A DNA stretch of 64,000 nt from an uncultured Bacteroidota bacterium. Lineage in GTDB: Bacteria > Bacteroidota > Bacteroidia > Chitinophagales > Chitinophagaceae. The translations under genes were made by a program, and so were the position numbers. Location of the stretch: the NCBI GenBank assembly GCA_903882805.1, contig CAIRYK010000040.1, forward strand, positions 62,001 to 126,000. Reading direction: 5' to 3'. This document shows, piece after piece, positions 18,324 to 26,390 of this stretch (the first letter of the stretch is position 1; every line of letters starts with the position of its first letter). The notes beneath the pieces are model-generated. The model was not told the origin of the DNA. It worked only from the letters and a program-made list of their open reading frames with translations, and searched no databases.

Positions 18324-18880
18324 CAGTACTTTCTTATCGGGATATTTCGCTGAAATGATGATTCTTTGTACCCCTTTTTTGCTGGCAACAGATTGCTTTG
18401 GCATTGAACACTCTTTATATTTTGTCGACGCTATTCTTATTTTAGGCAATGTGGGAATCGTGTACTTTGGTTTGGAGCTGCTGCCTTGGAATTATTGATT
18501 GATACCAAATCGATTAAAATTCGGCGCCGACGCATGTCATTTCGCAGTTAGGCGCTACAGGTTTGTAGTTGAGTTATGTATTGTTTATGGTTGCGCCCCG
18601 TAGGATCGCCACAATGCCTGCATGGCGATTTTTAATGTCCAATCGGTATAAGGCCCCCCCCAACCTCCAATGTATATAATCAAACCGTAATAGACCTTAA
18701 TCTGATTATTGGCTACACAAATCAGTTTTGAATCGGCTGGTCTTTAGGGGGCAGTGTAAACTTAGTCTTCAATGATGAGATAAGGCCGTTAGATATTGCA
18801 ATTCACTTATTGCAATGCTGTTGGACCTTTTTCTGAATTCTATGCTGAATATTGAGCATAAATATGCAATCATATACCCA
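18324..18880. other. Intergenic region without a supported gene
   Basis: About 560 nt between two convergent terminators. A 63-codon ORF at 18307-18498 overlaps the terminator hairpin and has no start-site support. A run of seven C residues occurs near 18654. No repeat, RNA gene or mobile-element signature is recognised. Confidence 0.5.
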
Positions 18881-18919
18881 TAAAAAAGAGGTCGGCCGGA
18901 TATTATCCGAACCGACCTT
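18881..18919 (-). terminator. Terminator of the beta-helix protein gene
   Basis: On the minus strand AGGTCGG / CCGACCT encloses an inner GGATA/TATCC pairing and is followed by CTTTTTTA. Confidence 0.85.
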
Positions 18920-18951
18920 TAATTAAACATACACCTCTTTAGAAAGACAGC

Positions 18952-20811
18952 TTATTTGATAACGCTGATCTTCAATGATTTTTGTTTGTTTACAGTATTG
19001 ATGTTGATGATATACAAACCACTGCTTAGGTCTGTAGTAGAGAAGCTGAATGTTTGTTCGCCGCTTCTTACTTCACCATTCATTATTTCTTTTACTTTTT
19101 TGCCTGTCATATCGCTCAGCGTAATAGTCATCGCGCCGCCAGTTGTTACGTCAACCAATACTGTTGCTACAGTGTTTGCTGGGTTAGGGAATACTCTTGC
19201 GCTGAAGTTAGCATCTGCATTTACAGTAGCTACACTTGAAGGATCTGGAGCAACGTAGCAAGTAAGATCGTAGTTTTCGTTAACTGGGTCGAAATTTGTC
19301 CAACCTCTCATCCAGTTGTCAGATGTTTTACCTGTACCTGCAAATGCGCCTACATAGTTTACTTTTTCAAAGAAAGCATCAGCTGCTTTAGATGTAGTGA
19401 ATTCTGGAGGAACTGCTGGTACATTGTAGTTTGCGTAGCTGCTGGTAGTATCATAGTTCAAAGGAAGATTTGGATTGAACGGATGAGCAGAGTTGAAACA
19501 AATTGGTGAAGTACTGTTTGGGACCAGATTTGGATTTGAAAGGTTGAAAGGGTTACCCAAGAATACAGAACCTGACATAGAAGCATAGGTTTTGTTTTTG
19601 AACGAAGGATTGTTCAGGAAAGCAACCGGACCAGAGAAACCTGTAAGCGTAGACCAATCTGTACCAGTAGAAGTTGTATCGCCCATTGTAGTAGTTGGAG
19701 TCAAAGAGCGTGCGCCATCTTTTACAAAAAATACATCTTTACGAGTGGTAGTAGATGGGAATACTGGTGAACCACAGACAATGTTGTTACGGAACTGGAG
19801 TTCGTTTGTCATGATGTTTGCAACAGTTGAACCATAAGCAGATGAAGATTCGTCGATCAACAAACCTGCTGGCCATCCTGCAAATACACTGTTCAGAATG
19901 CTGATACCAGAACCACGGCGAATGTGTGCGCCTGCAACAAAGTTAGGATCATATGCTGTAGAGGTAGGGCTAACCAATGGACCTATTACCGTACAATTTG
20001 AGAAGATACTTCTGTTCATCTTAGTGTTATCGGCTGGTATACCAGAATAGGTGCCACCCAGATAGCTATCGCTTTCGAAAGCTTTTGAACCACTTAAGTC
20101 AGCGGAATATGGATCTCTGATAATAGACAAGAATTGGTTTTTACCTTGGTAACCTGCATCTGTATCGAAATCGTCATCCCAAGTTCTGTAAGCAACCATG
20201 TGGTGCGTGTTTACGGTACCGCCGAAAAATTCGAAAGCATCGTCGCCGCCATAAGAAGCCTGGATATGATCGATAACTGTACCATCGCCTACGCCGCAGA
20301 AAGTAAGGCTATTTACTTCGTTGTTTGGAGAGAATGCTACACCGCCAAATTCGATACGTACATATTGCATAGTGCCGCTGTTATCGTGTGCATCTGTTCC
20401 GCCATAGAAAGAGCGTGGACCACCTTCTACCTGAGCCTGACCTGCAGTCCAGTTGGTTGGCGCTTTACCGCAAAGAATTACACCACCCCAGTCACCGTAG
20501 GTTCTTGATCCTGGTTCGATGTTAGATGTGAATACAATAGGTTGAGCAGCGGTACCTGCTGCCATGATTTTTGCGCCGCGCTCAATAATCAAAGCTCCTT
20601 TTGTGTCTTTATCACCTTTGATGATAGTGCCTGGCTCAATTGTAAGCGTTGCTCCTGCTGTAACATACACATATCCTTTCAGAAGATACTGCTTGTCGCA
20701 AGACCAGGTAGTGTTTGTTGAGATACTGTCCTTTACTGTAATGGTTGTGTAGGCGAAGGATTTGCAATATGCTGCAATCGCCAAGGCCGAGCAAAGAAAA
20801 AGTTTTTTCAT
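18952..20811 (-). CDS. Secreted beta-helix protein with T9SS sorting domain
   Basis: A 619-residue exported protein with a signal peptide at about 1-20. The body (about 40-400) has the rhythm of a right-handed parallel beta-helix (GTIIKGDKDTKGALIIERGA, YVRIEFGGVAF). There are several Asp/Gly-rich turns, a DDFDTDAGYQGKNQ segment and FGGDDAF-like acidic patches that could bind a metal or anion. The C-terminus (about 545-619; RVFPNPANTVATVLVDV to SLKISVIK) is a T9SS type A sorting domain. It is transcribed in the same direction as the TonB receptor upstream, but has its own promoter with the same six-repeat array, so the two are probably co-regulated. The ligand or activity is unknown. Confidence 0.85.
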   Translation of the reverse strand: MKKLFLCSALAIAAYCKSFAYTTITVKDSISTNTTWSCDKQYLLKGYVYVTAGATLTIEPGTIIKGDKDTKGALIIERGAKIMAAGTAAQPIVFTSNIEPGSRTYGDWGGVILCGKAPTNWTAGQAQVEGGPRSFYGGTDAHDNSGTMQYVRIEFGGVAFSPNNEVNSLTFCGVGDGTVIDHIQASYGGDDAFEFFGGTVNTHHMVAYRTWDDDFDTDAGYQGKNQFLSIIRDPYSADLSGSKAFESDSYLGGTYSGIPADNTKMNRSIFSNCTVIGPLVSPTSTAYDPNFVAGAHIRRGSGISILNSVFAGWPAGLLIDESSSAYGSTVANIMTNELQFRNNIVCGSPVFPSTTTRKDVFFVKDGARSLTPTTTMGDTTSTGTDWSTLTGFSGPVAFLNNPSFKNKTYASMSGSVFLGNPFNLSNPNLVPNSTSPICFNSAHPFNPNLPLNYDTTSSYANYNVPAVPPEFTTSKAADAFFEKVNYVGAFAGTGKTSDNWMRGWTNFDPVNENYDLTCYVAPDPSSVATVNADANFSARVFPNPANTVATVLVDVTTGGAMTITLSDMTGKKVKEIMNGEVRSGEQTFSFSTTDLSSGLYIININTVNKQKSLKISVIK

Positions 20812-20839
20812 AATTGTTTGTTTTTGTTTTTATTTATTG

Positions 20840-20917
20840 CAAAAGTAGAATGGGTATGTTATGCCAATATGAACGCCGGATTACTAAAAGGTTATTCGTG
20901 GATTACGCCAATGTTAA
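20840..20917 (-). promoter_or_regulatory. Six 11-bp direct repeats plus -7 element (PhoB/OmpR-type array), copy 1
   Basis: Read on the minus strand from 20917: units beginning TTAACAT, GTAATCC, ATAACCT, GTAATCC, TTCATAT and ATAACAT, each exactly 11 nt. These are followed by ATTC and then TACTTTTG (plus 20840-20847), a perfect TAnnTTTG. The leader to the ATG at 20811 is about 25 nt. PhoB/OmpR-family regulators bind tandem 11-bp direct repeats with TTxACA/TGTCAT-like halves. The regulator's identity is inference. Confidence 0.7.
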
Positions 20918-20922
20918 CACCC

Positions 20923-23754
20923 TTAGAATTTTATTTTGATACCTAAAGAGTAATAACGTCCAGGATAGTAGCTGCGGTAGTCTCTGTCGTTTTTTGAATC
21001 GAATTCATTGTCTCTATTCGTATCTTTTACGAACGATACTCTTGAGCCCAATAGGTTCTGTACGCCGAATGTGAGTATATAATGCTTGTGGAAAGTTTTC
21101 GAAACAGTGAAATCGAGCGACTGGAAGGGTAGTTCACCTATGCTTTCGCCGCCTACGTCGTTTGTGCCGAGCGCATAAAGGCGTGAGCCAAACACATTAT
21201 ACAACAATGATCCCTGGAAACCGTTTTGCAGGCTCTGATAATATATACCGGCATTTACAACATATTGCGACTGACCTTGAATGGTTGATTTAGGTATACC
21301 CGCTTTTACTCTTGTAGTATCAATTTTCATTTCGCTTTTTGCCAAAGACAGATTACCTACAAGCGTGAAGTCTTTGAAGAAGTCAGTTCCTAACTGATTG
21401 TCTACAATACCTAGGTTTTTACGCATATCAAGTTCTACGCCATAGCAATAGGCCTCGTTGGCATTTATGAATGTATACGCTCTACTGTCGCCGCTGCTGC
21501 TGCCGGGTATAATAATGCGCTGAATAGGATTTGTAAAAGATTTGTAGAAAGCGCCCACCTGCACCAGTTCACCCGATGAAGGGTACAATTCGTAACGCAG
21601 GTCGAAGTTTTGAATTTCTGCAACCTTTAGTGTATCGCCTACGTTGATGTTTTTGGTAACTGTAGTTGGGAACAATGAACCTTTGTTTCCGGCCAGTTCA
21701 TCGAAATCGTAGAAGAATATGGGCGCCCACTCTCTGAATTCAGGACGGTTGAGGGTTTTACCGTAAGCTGCGCGCACAAGGCTCTTGTCAGTAAAGTTGT
21801 AAGAAGCATTAACAGAAGGCAGCAAGAACTTAGTTTCAACATCCAGATTGATTGGGTTGTAGTTAACTGATGTATTGATAGACTGAGTATTGAACTCGTA
21901 ACGAGCGCCGCCGAAGATGGTAAACTGCTTGGTAACCGGAATCTTGAATGATACGAAACTGGCTATCAATTTGTTTTTACCGGTATATTCGTCATAGTCG
22001 TTAGTGCCTTCGCTAATTTTGAATGTGTTTGTTCCGCCTATAGAGTCTTGAAATATTTGATCTATTGGCAATTTGTTCAATTCCTGTGCGATTCTACCTG
22101 GCTTTATGATGTAGCTAAACTGGCGTATCTTATTATTTCTTTCCTTGTATTCCAGATAGTTGCCTGCGCTTACATCAAAGCTGAAATTGTCGTTGATCTT
22201 CACTTTTTGCGTAAACTGATGGTTGAAACTGTATGTTTTTTCGTAAAGTGTAGCGTAATATCTGCCACCGCCGTTTACTGGGTCTGTATTGTTTGATATC
22301 TGTGCTTTGTATACTGAATCGGCTCCTTCTACATACTTAATACGCTTCAGATCTGGTTGGTTTCTGAAAAGGTCGGTATAGCCCAAAGTCCAGTTATATT
22401 TTCTGGTGTCTCTGTTGTTTTTGTGGCTACCTGTAAGCTGTGTAGCATAGGTAGCGCGGCTCTCATAGCCCATAGCATAAGCGCGTTCTATTGGCTGTGA
22501 GATATTGGTAGAATCTGGTACTGTATTTCTTACAGTTAGCGCTGAAGTTCCAATCTGGTTGTAGAGATTCTTGAATTCGATTTTAGTATTGCCAATTGCT
22601 ACGCCTACATTATCCATCAATCCTGCCGATACATTGTTCGTCGATTTCTGATCGTTGTAGTTATAGTCTCTTGCGCTGTCTATCCAGTCTTGGCGATGAC
22701 TGGTTATGTTGGTAAATGTATTTGAGTAAGCCAAACCAAGTGTGTTGCCTATTTTAATGTTTTTCAGTTTCCAAACATTTGACAATGCCAGCGAGAAGCG
22801 AGCGTCGGGGCTGGCGGTCTTGTTTTTTACTGCCCAGTCGTTGCTAAAAGCTTTAGACCATGCTCCTATGTTTGTTTTATAGTTAGGGTCTGTGTTTACA
22901 ATTTTGCCGGGTATAGATGCTGGCAGGCTTCTGCCTCCGTCGTCGTAACCGAATTTGTCGGTAGGAGAGGGGGCGTTATAGTTGAAATTAGTACCTGTAG
23001 AGAATTCGCGGCTTGATGTTGAGAGGCTAACGGTAAGCTGGTTTTTATCTGCAAGAGATGTGGTGAAAACTTTTACCATACCGCCGGCAAAGTCGCCGGG
23101 CAGCTCTGGCGATGGCGTTTTAAATACTAATACGCGGTCGATAAGACCCGCTGGTATAATGTCGAAAGAGAAAGCCTTTTTATCTGCTTCGCTGCTGGGA
23201 GTGCTTGCCTCATTAAGCCATACGCTGTTATAGCGCTCGGGCAATCCGCGCACCACTATAAATCGGTCGTCTTGTACGGTTACGCCTGGTATGCGTTTTA
23301 CAACATCAGCGGCGTTCCTGTCTAGCGATTTAGAAATTTGTGAGGCGCTTGTGCCGCTTACTATCGTAGAGCTGGTTTTTATCTCGTTAATAACAGAGTT
23401 TTCGGTGTTGGTAACTTTACCCGATTTTACCACGTGATCTTTTAGCTCGTTGTTTTCGGGAATCAACTTCATATCTATAACCAGCTCTTCGTTGCCGGCT
23501 ATGGTTATGCTTTGTTTATATGTAGTGTAGGTAGCATACTGAAATACTAGTTCGTAAGTGCCTTTTGCTATGCCATTGATTTCATATTTACCGTCTATGT
23601 CGGAAACAGTACCCATGCTTGTGCCGCTGAGCGCTATTACTACACCCGTTAGCGGTGTAGTGTTTTTAGAGTCGTTTACGCTGCCCTTTATACTCCCGGC
23701 AAACGTGTTCAAAGATAAAATGGCTAATAAAATTGTTGTTAAAAACTTGTGCAT
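20923..23754 (-). CDS. TonB-dependent outer-membrane receptor
   Basis: About 943 residues. The start MHKFLTTILLAILSL is preferred over an ATG 30 nt upstream because it opens the signal peptide and leaves the -7 element outside the gene. The layout is a carboxypeptidase-regulatory-like domain (about 20-100; GSIKGSVNDSKNTTPLTGVV), a plug (about 120-230; RNAADVVKRIPGVTVQDDRFIV) and a 22-strand barrel ending in a terminal Phe (GIKIKF). No SusD-like partner is adjacent; the secreted beta-helix protein occupies that position. The Asn/Thr/Tyr-rich barrel strands are typical of Bacteroidota receptors. The substrate is unknown. Shared promoter arrays point to a common cue with the beta-helix protein. 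Confidence 0.93.
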   Translation of the reverse strand: MHKFLTTILLAILSLNTFAGSIKGSVNDSKNTTPLTGVVIALSGTSMGTVSDIDGKYEINGIAKGTYELVFQYATYTTYKQSITIAGNEELVIDMKLIPENNELKDHVVKSGKVTNTENSVINEIKTSSTIVSGTSASQISKSLDRNAADVVKRIPGVTVQDDRFIVVRGLPERYNSVWLNEASTPSSEADKKAFSFDIIPAGLIDRVLVFKTPSPELPGDFAGGMVKVFTTSLADKNQLTVSLSTSSREFSTGTNFNYNAPSPTDKFGYDDGGRSLPASIPGKIVNTDPNYKTNIGAWSKAFSNDWAVKNKTASPDARFSLALSNVWKLKNIKIGNTLGLAYSNTFTNITSHRQDWIDSARDYNYNDQKSTNNVSAGLMDNVGVAIGNTKIEFKNLYNQIGTSALTVRNTVPDSTNISQPIERAYAMGYESRATYATQLTGSHKNNRDTRKYNWTLGYTDLFRNQPDLKRIKYVEGADSVYKAQISNNTDPVNGGGRYYATLYEKTYSFNHQFTQKVKINDNFSFDVSAGNYLEYKERNNKIRQFSYIIKPGRIAQELNKLPIDQIFQDSIGGTNTFKISEGTNDYDEYTGKNKLIASFVSFKIPVTKQFTIFGGARYEFNTQSINTSVNYNPINLDVETKFLLPSVNASYNFTDKSLVRAAYGKTLNRPEFREWAPIFFYDFDELAGNKGSLFPTTVTKNINVGDTLKVAEIQNFDLRYELYPSSGELVQVGAFYKSFTNPIQRIIIPGSSSGDSRAYTFINANEAYCYGVELDMRKNLGIVDNQLGTDFFKDFTLVGNLSLAKSEMKIDTTRVKAGIPKSTIQGQSQYVVNAGIYYQSLQNGFQGSLLYNVFGSRLYALGTNDVGGESIGELPFQSLDFTVSKTFHKHYILTFGVQNLLGSRVSFVKDTNRDNEFDSKNDRDYRSYYPGRYYSLGIKIKF

Positions 23755-23767
23755 GTTTTTTTTGTTG

Positions 23768-23845
23768 CAAAAGTAGAATTGCAATGTGGCGGCATTGTTA
23801 CGGCTATATTATCAAAATGTGAAGCCAAAATGAACTTCATGTTAA
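23768..23845 (-). promoter_or_regulatory. Six 11-bp direct repeats plus -7 element (PhoB/OmpR-type array), copy 2
   Basis: Read on the minus strand from 23845: units beginning TTAACAT, TTCATTT, TTCACAT, ATAATAT, GTAACAA and GCCACAT, each exactly 11 nt, then ATTC and TACTTTTG (plus 23768-23775). Unit number, the ATTC spacer and the -7 octamer are identical to copy 1. No -33 TTG is present at the proper distance, which fits an activator-dependent promoter. Confidence 0.7.
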
Positions 23846-23890
23846 CACACTTTAGATAATAGTTTGCAGGGTTCCTCGCTACGATTATCG

Positions 23891-23898
23891 TATTTTTG
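23891..23898 (+). promoter_or_regulatory. -7 element of the zeta-like gene
   Basis: TATTTTTG matches TAnnTTTG and ends 6 nt before the ATG at 23905. A TTTG at 23863-23866 gives a slightly long 24-nt spacer. It predicts a leaderless transcript and excludes the TTG at 23896 as a start. Confidence 0.5.
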
Positions 23899-23904
23899 TC
23901 GGGT

Positions 23905-24480
23905 ATGCCCAATCTGTATATAATTTCAGGATGTAATGGCGCCGGTAAAACTACGGCCAGCTTTACTATTTTACCTGAAATACTGGACTGCAAGCAGTTT
24001 GTAAACGCAGATAACATTGCCTACGGATTATCGCCATTTAATGTAGAGAGTGTGGCTATAGAAGCCGGTAAAATAATGCTGCAGCGTATTGAGGAGTTAT
24101 TGGCTATGGGCGATGATTTTGCTATAGAGACGACACTAGCTACACGCAGTTATGTATCGCTGGTACGCAGGGCAAAAGCAATGGGATACAAGGTGTCGCT
24201 TATTTATATATGGCTCAATAGCCCCGAACTTGCGCTGTATCGTGTGGCAGAGCGCGTACGCCATGGAGGCCATAATATACCAATAGAAGTAGTGAAAAGA
24301 AGGTATTACAGAGGGATAAAGAACTTTTTTAAGTTGTTTATGCCCATTTGCGACTTCTGGACAATTGCCGATAATTCATTGGGTACATTGGCGCCGGTGG
24401 CACACAAAGAAGAATTTGAAAATGTGATAACAAATACAGACCTTTGGAACATAATTCAGCAGCAACAGTATGGGTCTTAA
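23905..24480 (+). CDS. Zeta-toxin-like P-loop kinase
   Basis: A 191-residue P-loop protein (start MPNLYIISGCNGAGKTT). Walker A is SGCNGAGKTT near residue 10. The family blocks FVNADNIAYGLSPF (Asp) and FAIETTLATRSY (E-T-T) follow, and arginine-rich RVAERVRHGGHNIP and KRRYYRGIKNFF are the expected phosphate-binding lid. This pattern matches the zeta-toxin/AAA kinase family, whose toxic members phosphorylate UDP-N-acetylglucosamine and poison peptidoglycan synthesis. No epsilon antitoxin precedes it. Instead a 59-residue gene overlaps its 3' end by 11 nt. Many stand-alone members in Bacteroidota are chromosomal and not proven toxins, so toxicity is unproven here. Confidence 0.85.
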   Translation: MPNLYIISGCNGAGKTTASFTILPEILDCKQFVNADNIAYGLSPFNVESVAIEAGKIMLQRIEELLAMGDDFAIETTLATRSYVSLVRRAKAMGYKVSLIYIWLNSPELALYRVAERVRHGGHNIPIEVVKRRYYRGIKNFFKLFMPICDFWTIADNSLGTLAPVAHKEEFENVITNTDLWNIIQQQQYGS

Positions 24481-24649
24481 CAACGACAACATAGAATTGT
24501 ACCGTAAGATTGAAACGGGATTTAAGCTTACTGTACGTAAGCTATACGAGCAAAAAGCTGCGAACAACGAAACCGTTGTGATTTGCGTAAATGGCGAAAT
24601 CAAGCATGTTTCAGCAAAAGAGTTGTTGTTAGCTTACGACAAACACTGA
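24470..24649 (+). CDS. Small protein coupled to the zeta-like kinase (candidate antitoxin)
   Basis: A 59-residue ORF beginning MGLNNDNIELYRKIETGFKL and ending LLLAYDKH. It starts 11 nt inside the upstream kinase gene in another frame, a classic sign of translational coupling. The sequence is an amphipathic N-terminal helix (about 5-30, Lys/Glu/Leu pattern) followed by a short beta segment with a turn (VVICVNGEI). No signal peptide or known domain is seen. Its position and size fit an antitoxin or modulator, with the order reversed relative to epsilon-zeta. Unrecognised family; the function is inference. Confidence 0.65.
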   Translation: MGLNNDNIELYRKIETGFKLTVRKLYEQKAANNETVVICVNGEIKHVSAKELLLAYDKH

Positions 24650-24707
24650 CTCAGTGATTTATTTGTGCTTCTTATCTATATTTTCTATTGGTCGTCATTA
24701 AAAGCGA

Positions 24708-25376
24708 TCAATTTTTGTTTTTGCCGGTACTACCGGTCTGCGCCAATTTACGCAACAACGCTTCTTGCTGAATTAGTTGGTAGCGATACAGGTTTGACGC
24801 TTCCAGATCCTTAACTATTCCTTCTATTTCTTTGTCTTTGTCTTCAGGGTCGTAGGGCTTTCGCAGATTGTTGTTGAAGAAAACGCCTAACGACTGCCAC
24901 ATCAATGCCGACACGCCGCCCTTCAGCTCTCTTATTATGCTATAACAGCTCTGTCCGGTTTGTCGGTCAATTAGTTTTATCAACAAATGCCCCTGATCAA
25001 TCGTCATGTTCTTGAGCGACTCCTTAAATACATTATCCAGTTGCTTGTCTATTGTCTTTAGGTATGCTTTTCGGTCGCGACGGGCATCCATGGTTTCGAG
25101 CGTGCTGTGCACGTCTTTTAATATGTAGGAGGCTGTTAGCGCGTAGGGGTATACAGCATATATATCGCGTCTCAATCTGTTGCGTTTGTTACGGTCGGCA
25201 TCGTTCATAAACAAGCCGGGGATGTTTACTTCTGGCAAAAATACCATCGGGTATTCGTGGCCGCGTTCGGTAACAACCCCGAGGCGTATGGTATCGTTTG
25301 TCGACTGTTGTGCGCAGGCAAAGTTACCTGCCAGTAGCAACACACCAACAACCACCAACAATAGCCATCTATACAT
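24708..25376 (-). CDS. DUF4294 family exported protein
   Basis: A 222-residue protein with a signal peptide ending about residue 23 (LLAGNFACAQQ; the Cys may also make a lipobox). The body has the DUF4294 hallmark blocks: YPMVFLPEVNIPGLFMNDAD, RNRLRRDIYAVYPYALTAS and KLIDRQTGQSCYSIIRELKG. The family is widespread in Bacteroidota and has no established function. The gene is convergent with the zeta/small-gene pair. The C-terminus is charged (KDKEIEGIVKDLEAS) and ends in a short basic tail. Confidence 0.85.
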   Translation of the reverse strand: MYRWLLLVVVGVLLLAGNFACAQQSTNDTIRLGVVTERGHEYPMVFLPEVNIPGLFMNDADRNKRNRLRRDIYAVYPYALTASYILKDVHSTLETMDARRDRKAYLKTIDKQLDNVFKESLKNMTIDQGHLLIKLIDRQTGQSCYSIIRELKGGVSALMWQSLGVFFNNNLRKPYDPEDKDKEIEGIVKDLEASNLYRYQLIQQEALLRKLAQTGSTGKNKN

Positions 25377-25522
25377 ACCTTATGTAAATTTCCGACATTT
25401 TATCTGAATAATACGTTTAAAAAGCACCGAAAATTGCTTTTTAAAAATGTTAATTTTTAGTCCTGAGTTGATCAGGGCATTATAATTGCACACTGCTTAT
25501 CGGTAACTTTGCAGGAGTATCT

Positions 25523-25804
25523 ATGAAAAAAGTATTAAACGCTATGTTGATTTCGGTATTGGGTTTTGCTGCTTGCAGCAAAACGCCAGAACCTAAACCA
25601 TTGACCAAGGAGCAGATTAAGAAAGCGATAGATTCTATTACTCAAGTTCGCATCCAGGAAGCATCGGCAATGGCGGCACGTGATCTTGATTACCGTATGA
25701 GAATTGAAGTAAAGGTAAAAGCGGACTCCATATTAAATGCTCGCAGCAAGCAGGTGCATCCGGATACTGCCGCTAAAATTAAAACACTGCCCCAACAACC
25801 CTAA
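25523..25804 (+). CDS. Small lipoprotein
   Basis: A 93-residue protein with a lipobox (LGFAAC, acylated Cys about residue 19). The mature part is a charged, Ala/Lys/Glu-rich helix with no recognised family (EQIKKAIDSITQVRIQEASA). A TAACTTTG at 25504-25511 fits a -7 element. It is followed by the DCC protein after 2 nt, so the two form an operon. Function unknown. Confidence 0.75.
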   Translation: MKKVLNAMLISVLGFAACSKTPEPKPLTKEQIKKAIDSITQVRIQEASAMAARDLDYRMRIEVKVKADSILNARSKQVHPDTAAKIKTLPQQP

Positions 25805-25806
25805 CC

Positions 25807-26214
25807 ATGTCTATTACCGACCAAAACGGACCGGTATTGTATTTTGACGGTGTGTGCAACCTTTGCAACCGCACCGTGCAATGGATAATAAAACAGGACA
25901 AGAAAAAGATATTTCGTTTTGCACCACTACAGTCTGCAGGTGGTGTAGCGTTGGTACAATTGAGGGGGGAAAATAATGCTAATAGTGTGCTCCTTGTGGT
26001 AGATGGCAGAATTTACAGCAAATCCTCTGCTGCGCTACAGGTAGCTAAGCAGTTGGGAGGTATTTATTCACTATTTTATGTATTTATTATCATACCTGTA
26101 TTTTTGCGCGACGCAGTATATAATTTCATAGCACGTAACAGATATAAATGGTTTGGTCAACAAGCAAGTTGCATGATACCAACACCCGAACTTAGGGCGA
26201 GATTTGTAGATTAA
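25807..26214 (+). CDS. DCC-family thiol-disulfide oxidoreductase-like protein (DUF393)
   Basis: A 135-residue protein with the defining N-terminal motif DGVCNLCNRTVQWIIKQDK (D-x-x-C-x-x-C) and FAPLQSAGGV. A hydrophobic segment (IYSLFYVFIIIPVFLRDAVY) precedes the conserved IARNRYKWFG. The family has a thioredoxin-like fold and is assumed to handle dithiols; substrates are not established. Its ATG lies 2 nt after the stop of the small lipoprotein gene. Confidence 0.88.
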   Translation: MSITDQNGPVLYFDGVCNLCNRTVQWIIKQDKKKIFRFAPLQSAGGVALVQLRGENNANSVLLVVDGRIYSKSSAALQVAKQLGGIYSLFYVFIIIPVFLRDAVYNFIARNRYKWFGQQASCMIPTPELRARFVD

Positions 26215-26378
26215 TCCGTATTGCTACTAAAAAAGCGCCTTAAGAAGATCCTGCTTGGAGTTTCAGTAATATAGTCGCACAAGTACACTACTCGGTAAAC
26301 GCCATAATTTTTGTCTAACATATACACTATCGGCTTCGGTTCGAAAATAAATTCTATTTTTATTCACAGCTTGTCGTC

Positions 26379-26386
26379 TAAATTTG
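26379..26386 (+). promoter_or_regulatory. -7 element of the gene at 26391
   Basis: TAAATTTG matches TAnnTTTG and ends 4 nt before the ATG, predicting a leaderless transcript. No convincing -33 TTG is seen at 17-23 nt. Confidence 0.45.
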
Positions 26387-26390
26387 GGCT

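Noticed and set aside
18307-18498. 63-codon plus-strand ORF
   Set aside because: It begins within the terminator of the C10 operon, has no upstream promoter element or homology pattern and lies in a low-constraint intergenic region.
23739-24017. 92-codon minus-strand ORF across the receptor promoter and zeta-like start
   Set aside because: It overlaps the 11-bp repeat array and a gene with clear motifs on the other strand.
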